From Spirogloea muscicola (taxonomy: Eukaryota > Streptophyta > Zygnematophyceae > Spirogloeales > Spirogloeaceae): a stretch of DNA of 21,932 nucleotides. Each line of letters begins with the position of its first letter. The first letter of the stretch is position 1. Position numbers and translations under genes: made by a program. The DNA lies in assembly GCA_009602725.1 (NCBI GenBank), contig WELB01000064.1, forward strand, positions 146,664 through 168,595. Direction: 5' to 3'. Below are positions 21,010-21,932 of the stretch, piece by piece. A model generated the notes under the pieces. It saw nothing but the letters and a program-made list of their open reading frames with translations. It did not search any database and had not been told where the DNA came from.

Positions 21010-21416
21010 AGTTGACATCTCGAGAAGGGTAGTAGCCGCTGAGATAAATACCGGAGGTGGCTGTGAGAGGCCAGCCCCAATAGATAGTAATGGACAATGT
21101 CTAGGGGGATGCCCCAGCCTAATATGCCAACCACTCGATTCCCCTTTCTGGGCTGGCTTTTCACAGTGAGAGACTCTTCCAGCCGAGGGCGATGGCTGTG
21201 ATAACAGGAAGTGGCTCTTCCAAAGGGGGTAAGGGCTGTGAACAGCTAGCCCGAAAAGTATTGACAAGGTCCGAAGGGGCCAGAAGCGCTCTCGGAGCTT
21301 GGCCGTACGTCGAATCACTTAGTAACCACGAGGAGGAGCCGCAAATCAGGAAGACTAGCAGCCGGAAAGAGTTGACGCTTCCAGGAGAGGGCGGTGGCTG
21401 TGAGAGAAAGCAGTCC
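21010..21416 (-). repeat. RLE-element 3'-tail repeat array
   Basis: Read on the minus strand, diverged units with the consensus ccttgtccattcctttt-gggctggcctctcacagcc follow each other (units ending near 21388, 21232 and 21057). The last part (21092-21020) matches the tail after the intact ORF at 3880-3925, including GGCTG...CAGCC and atctcagcggct-cccttctc. One unit at about 21150-21166 (gggctggcttttcacag) is inverted relative to the others. Confidence 0.6.
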
Positions 21417-21482
21417 CCCTGACGAAAGCCAGAGGCTGCAGCTAGAGCACGACCAGCACGCAGGTGCAAGGGCGTGGGCCAT
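21417..21482 (-). pseudogene. RLE endonuclease C-terminal remnant
   Basis: Minus-strand translation gives LRAGRALAAASGFRQGD, matching RRAGRALAAASGLRSG near the end of the intact ORF at 2933-3826. The frame then runs into tail repeats. It lies between two tail-repeat blocks (21500-21745 before, 21010-21416 after, in element direction). Confidence 0.6.
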
Positions 21483-21499
21483 GGACCGCTGGAGTAGAA

Positions 21500-21745
21500 A
21501 GAAGAGAGCGCGGCCAGATTAACTGGTTACTGGGAAAGGCCAGCCCAAAGGAATGGACAAGGTCTGAAGGGGCCGGAGTGCGAAGGAAATGGAGTGAGAT
21601 GGAGATAGGCCAGCCCAGAGAAACGAATGAGCCGGAGTGCGAAGGAAATGGAGTGAGATGGAGATAGGCCAGCCCAGAGAAACGAATGAACAAGGTTCGA
21701 AGGGGCTAGAAAAGCGCTGAAGCACACGGCGACTCGAGTGGCCAC
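21500..21745 (-). repeat. Further tail repeat units
   Basis: Minus-strand units of the same consensus occur (gaccttgtccattcctttg-ggctggcc near 21565-21535, and ctgggctggcctatctcc twice near 21680 and 21620). They precede the RLE remnant at 21417-21482, so they belong to a separate, upstream copy. Confidence 0.6.
21572..21689. repeat. Perfect 59-bp tandem duplication
   Basis: The 59-bp unit at 21572-21630 is repeated without a mismatch at 21631-21689. Each unit contains one ggccagccc tail motif. The identity shows a recent duplication within an otherwise diverged repeat array. Confidence 0.95.
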
Positions 21746-21932
21746 TGGGTGCTCAATGTCCCCTGTGGAGCAGCCGCAGGTCGGAGAAACTTAACGAGCT
21801 GTTTCCGTCATTCAATTTCCGTCACCCGGCTGACGCTGACGGCGCCCACCGGGAGCCTCGATAGCGAGGCCCGCGCCCTCCGGCTCTGGCCGCGGGATCG
21901 CCGCCGCGCGCCCCGGCGCCGCGCCCGCCGCC
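21746..21932. other. GC-rich window end, possible start of another gene
   Basis: The sequence becomes strongly GC-rich (gccgcgggatcgccgccgcg), as at the other gene starts here. A 9-base direct repeat (tttccgtca) lies near 21801 and 21815. No ATG-led frame can be assigned before the window ends. Confidence 0.3.

Noticed and set aside
1-21932. CRISPR arrays, prokaryotic operons or defence islands
   Set aside because: The genes are spliced and eukaryotic, and no spaced identical repeats with unique spacers occur. The repeats seen are diverged retrotransposon tails and one tandem duplication.

Overview
The window is nuclear DNA of a photosynthetic-lineage eukaryote, most likely a unicellular green alga. 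It holds intron-rich genes with ordinary GT-AG introns, GC-rich gene starts, and plant-like versions of several proteins (an EAF6 homologue, an eIF4B-type [10 protein letters not shown] motif, a plant-type BTB protein). Degenerate copia and non-LTR retrotransposon pieces lie between them. CTF18 and EAF6 end in TGA and the eIF4B-like gene ends in TAG. None of their modelled exons (25, 6 and 6) carries an internal stop, so the standard genetic code fits. The species cannot be named from the sequence.

Layout. 1-70 is a pure poly-A run, followed by about 1.2 kb without a recognisable gene. 1311-2461 (minus) is a BTB/POZ-domain gene whose frame is broken once by a one-base shift; its similarity appears to run on past a TAG. 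2849-3932 (plus) is the 3' part of a non-LTR retrotransposon: a restriction-like endonuclease (RLE) ORF with a similar ~60 bp tail motif on each side. 4370-5340 (minus) is a decayed Ty1/copia gag-protease remnant. 5400-6240 (minus) holds more decayed RLE ends and tail repeats.

The gene-rich core runs from 7.1 to 20.2 kb. CTF18, the large subunit of the alternative RFC clamp loader, fills 7094-14489 on the minus strand. I could assemble 25 exons in consistent phase, giving 851 residues. It is head-to-head with EAF6, a NuA4/MOZ histone-acetyltransferase subunit (15439-16997, plus, six exons). The two share a 950-bp GC-rich spacer with a duplicated 15-mer. Next, on the plus strand, is a six-exon gene (17834-20167) with an eIF4B-like N-terminus, a glycine-rich tail and two CCHC zinc knuckles. 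Its first knuckle is cut by an intron that is stop-free and a multiple of three. From 21.0 to 21.75 kb there is another minus-strand array of the retrotransposon tail repeat, including a perfect 59-bp tandem duplication. The last ~180 bp are GC-rich and may be the edge of another gene.

The genes are not an operon. CTF18 and EAF6 both act on chromatin and replication, so their head-to-head pairing could allow co-regulation, but that is inference. I found no convincing new defence or mobile system. The most unusual signals are the repeated 3'-tail hairpin units with head-to-tail RLE ends, the in-frame knuckle-splitting intron with a hairpin at its donor, and the doubly questionable BTB frame.
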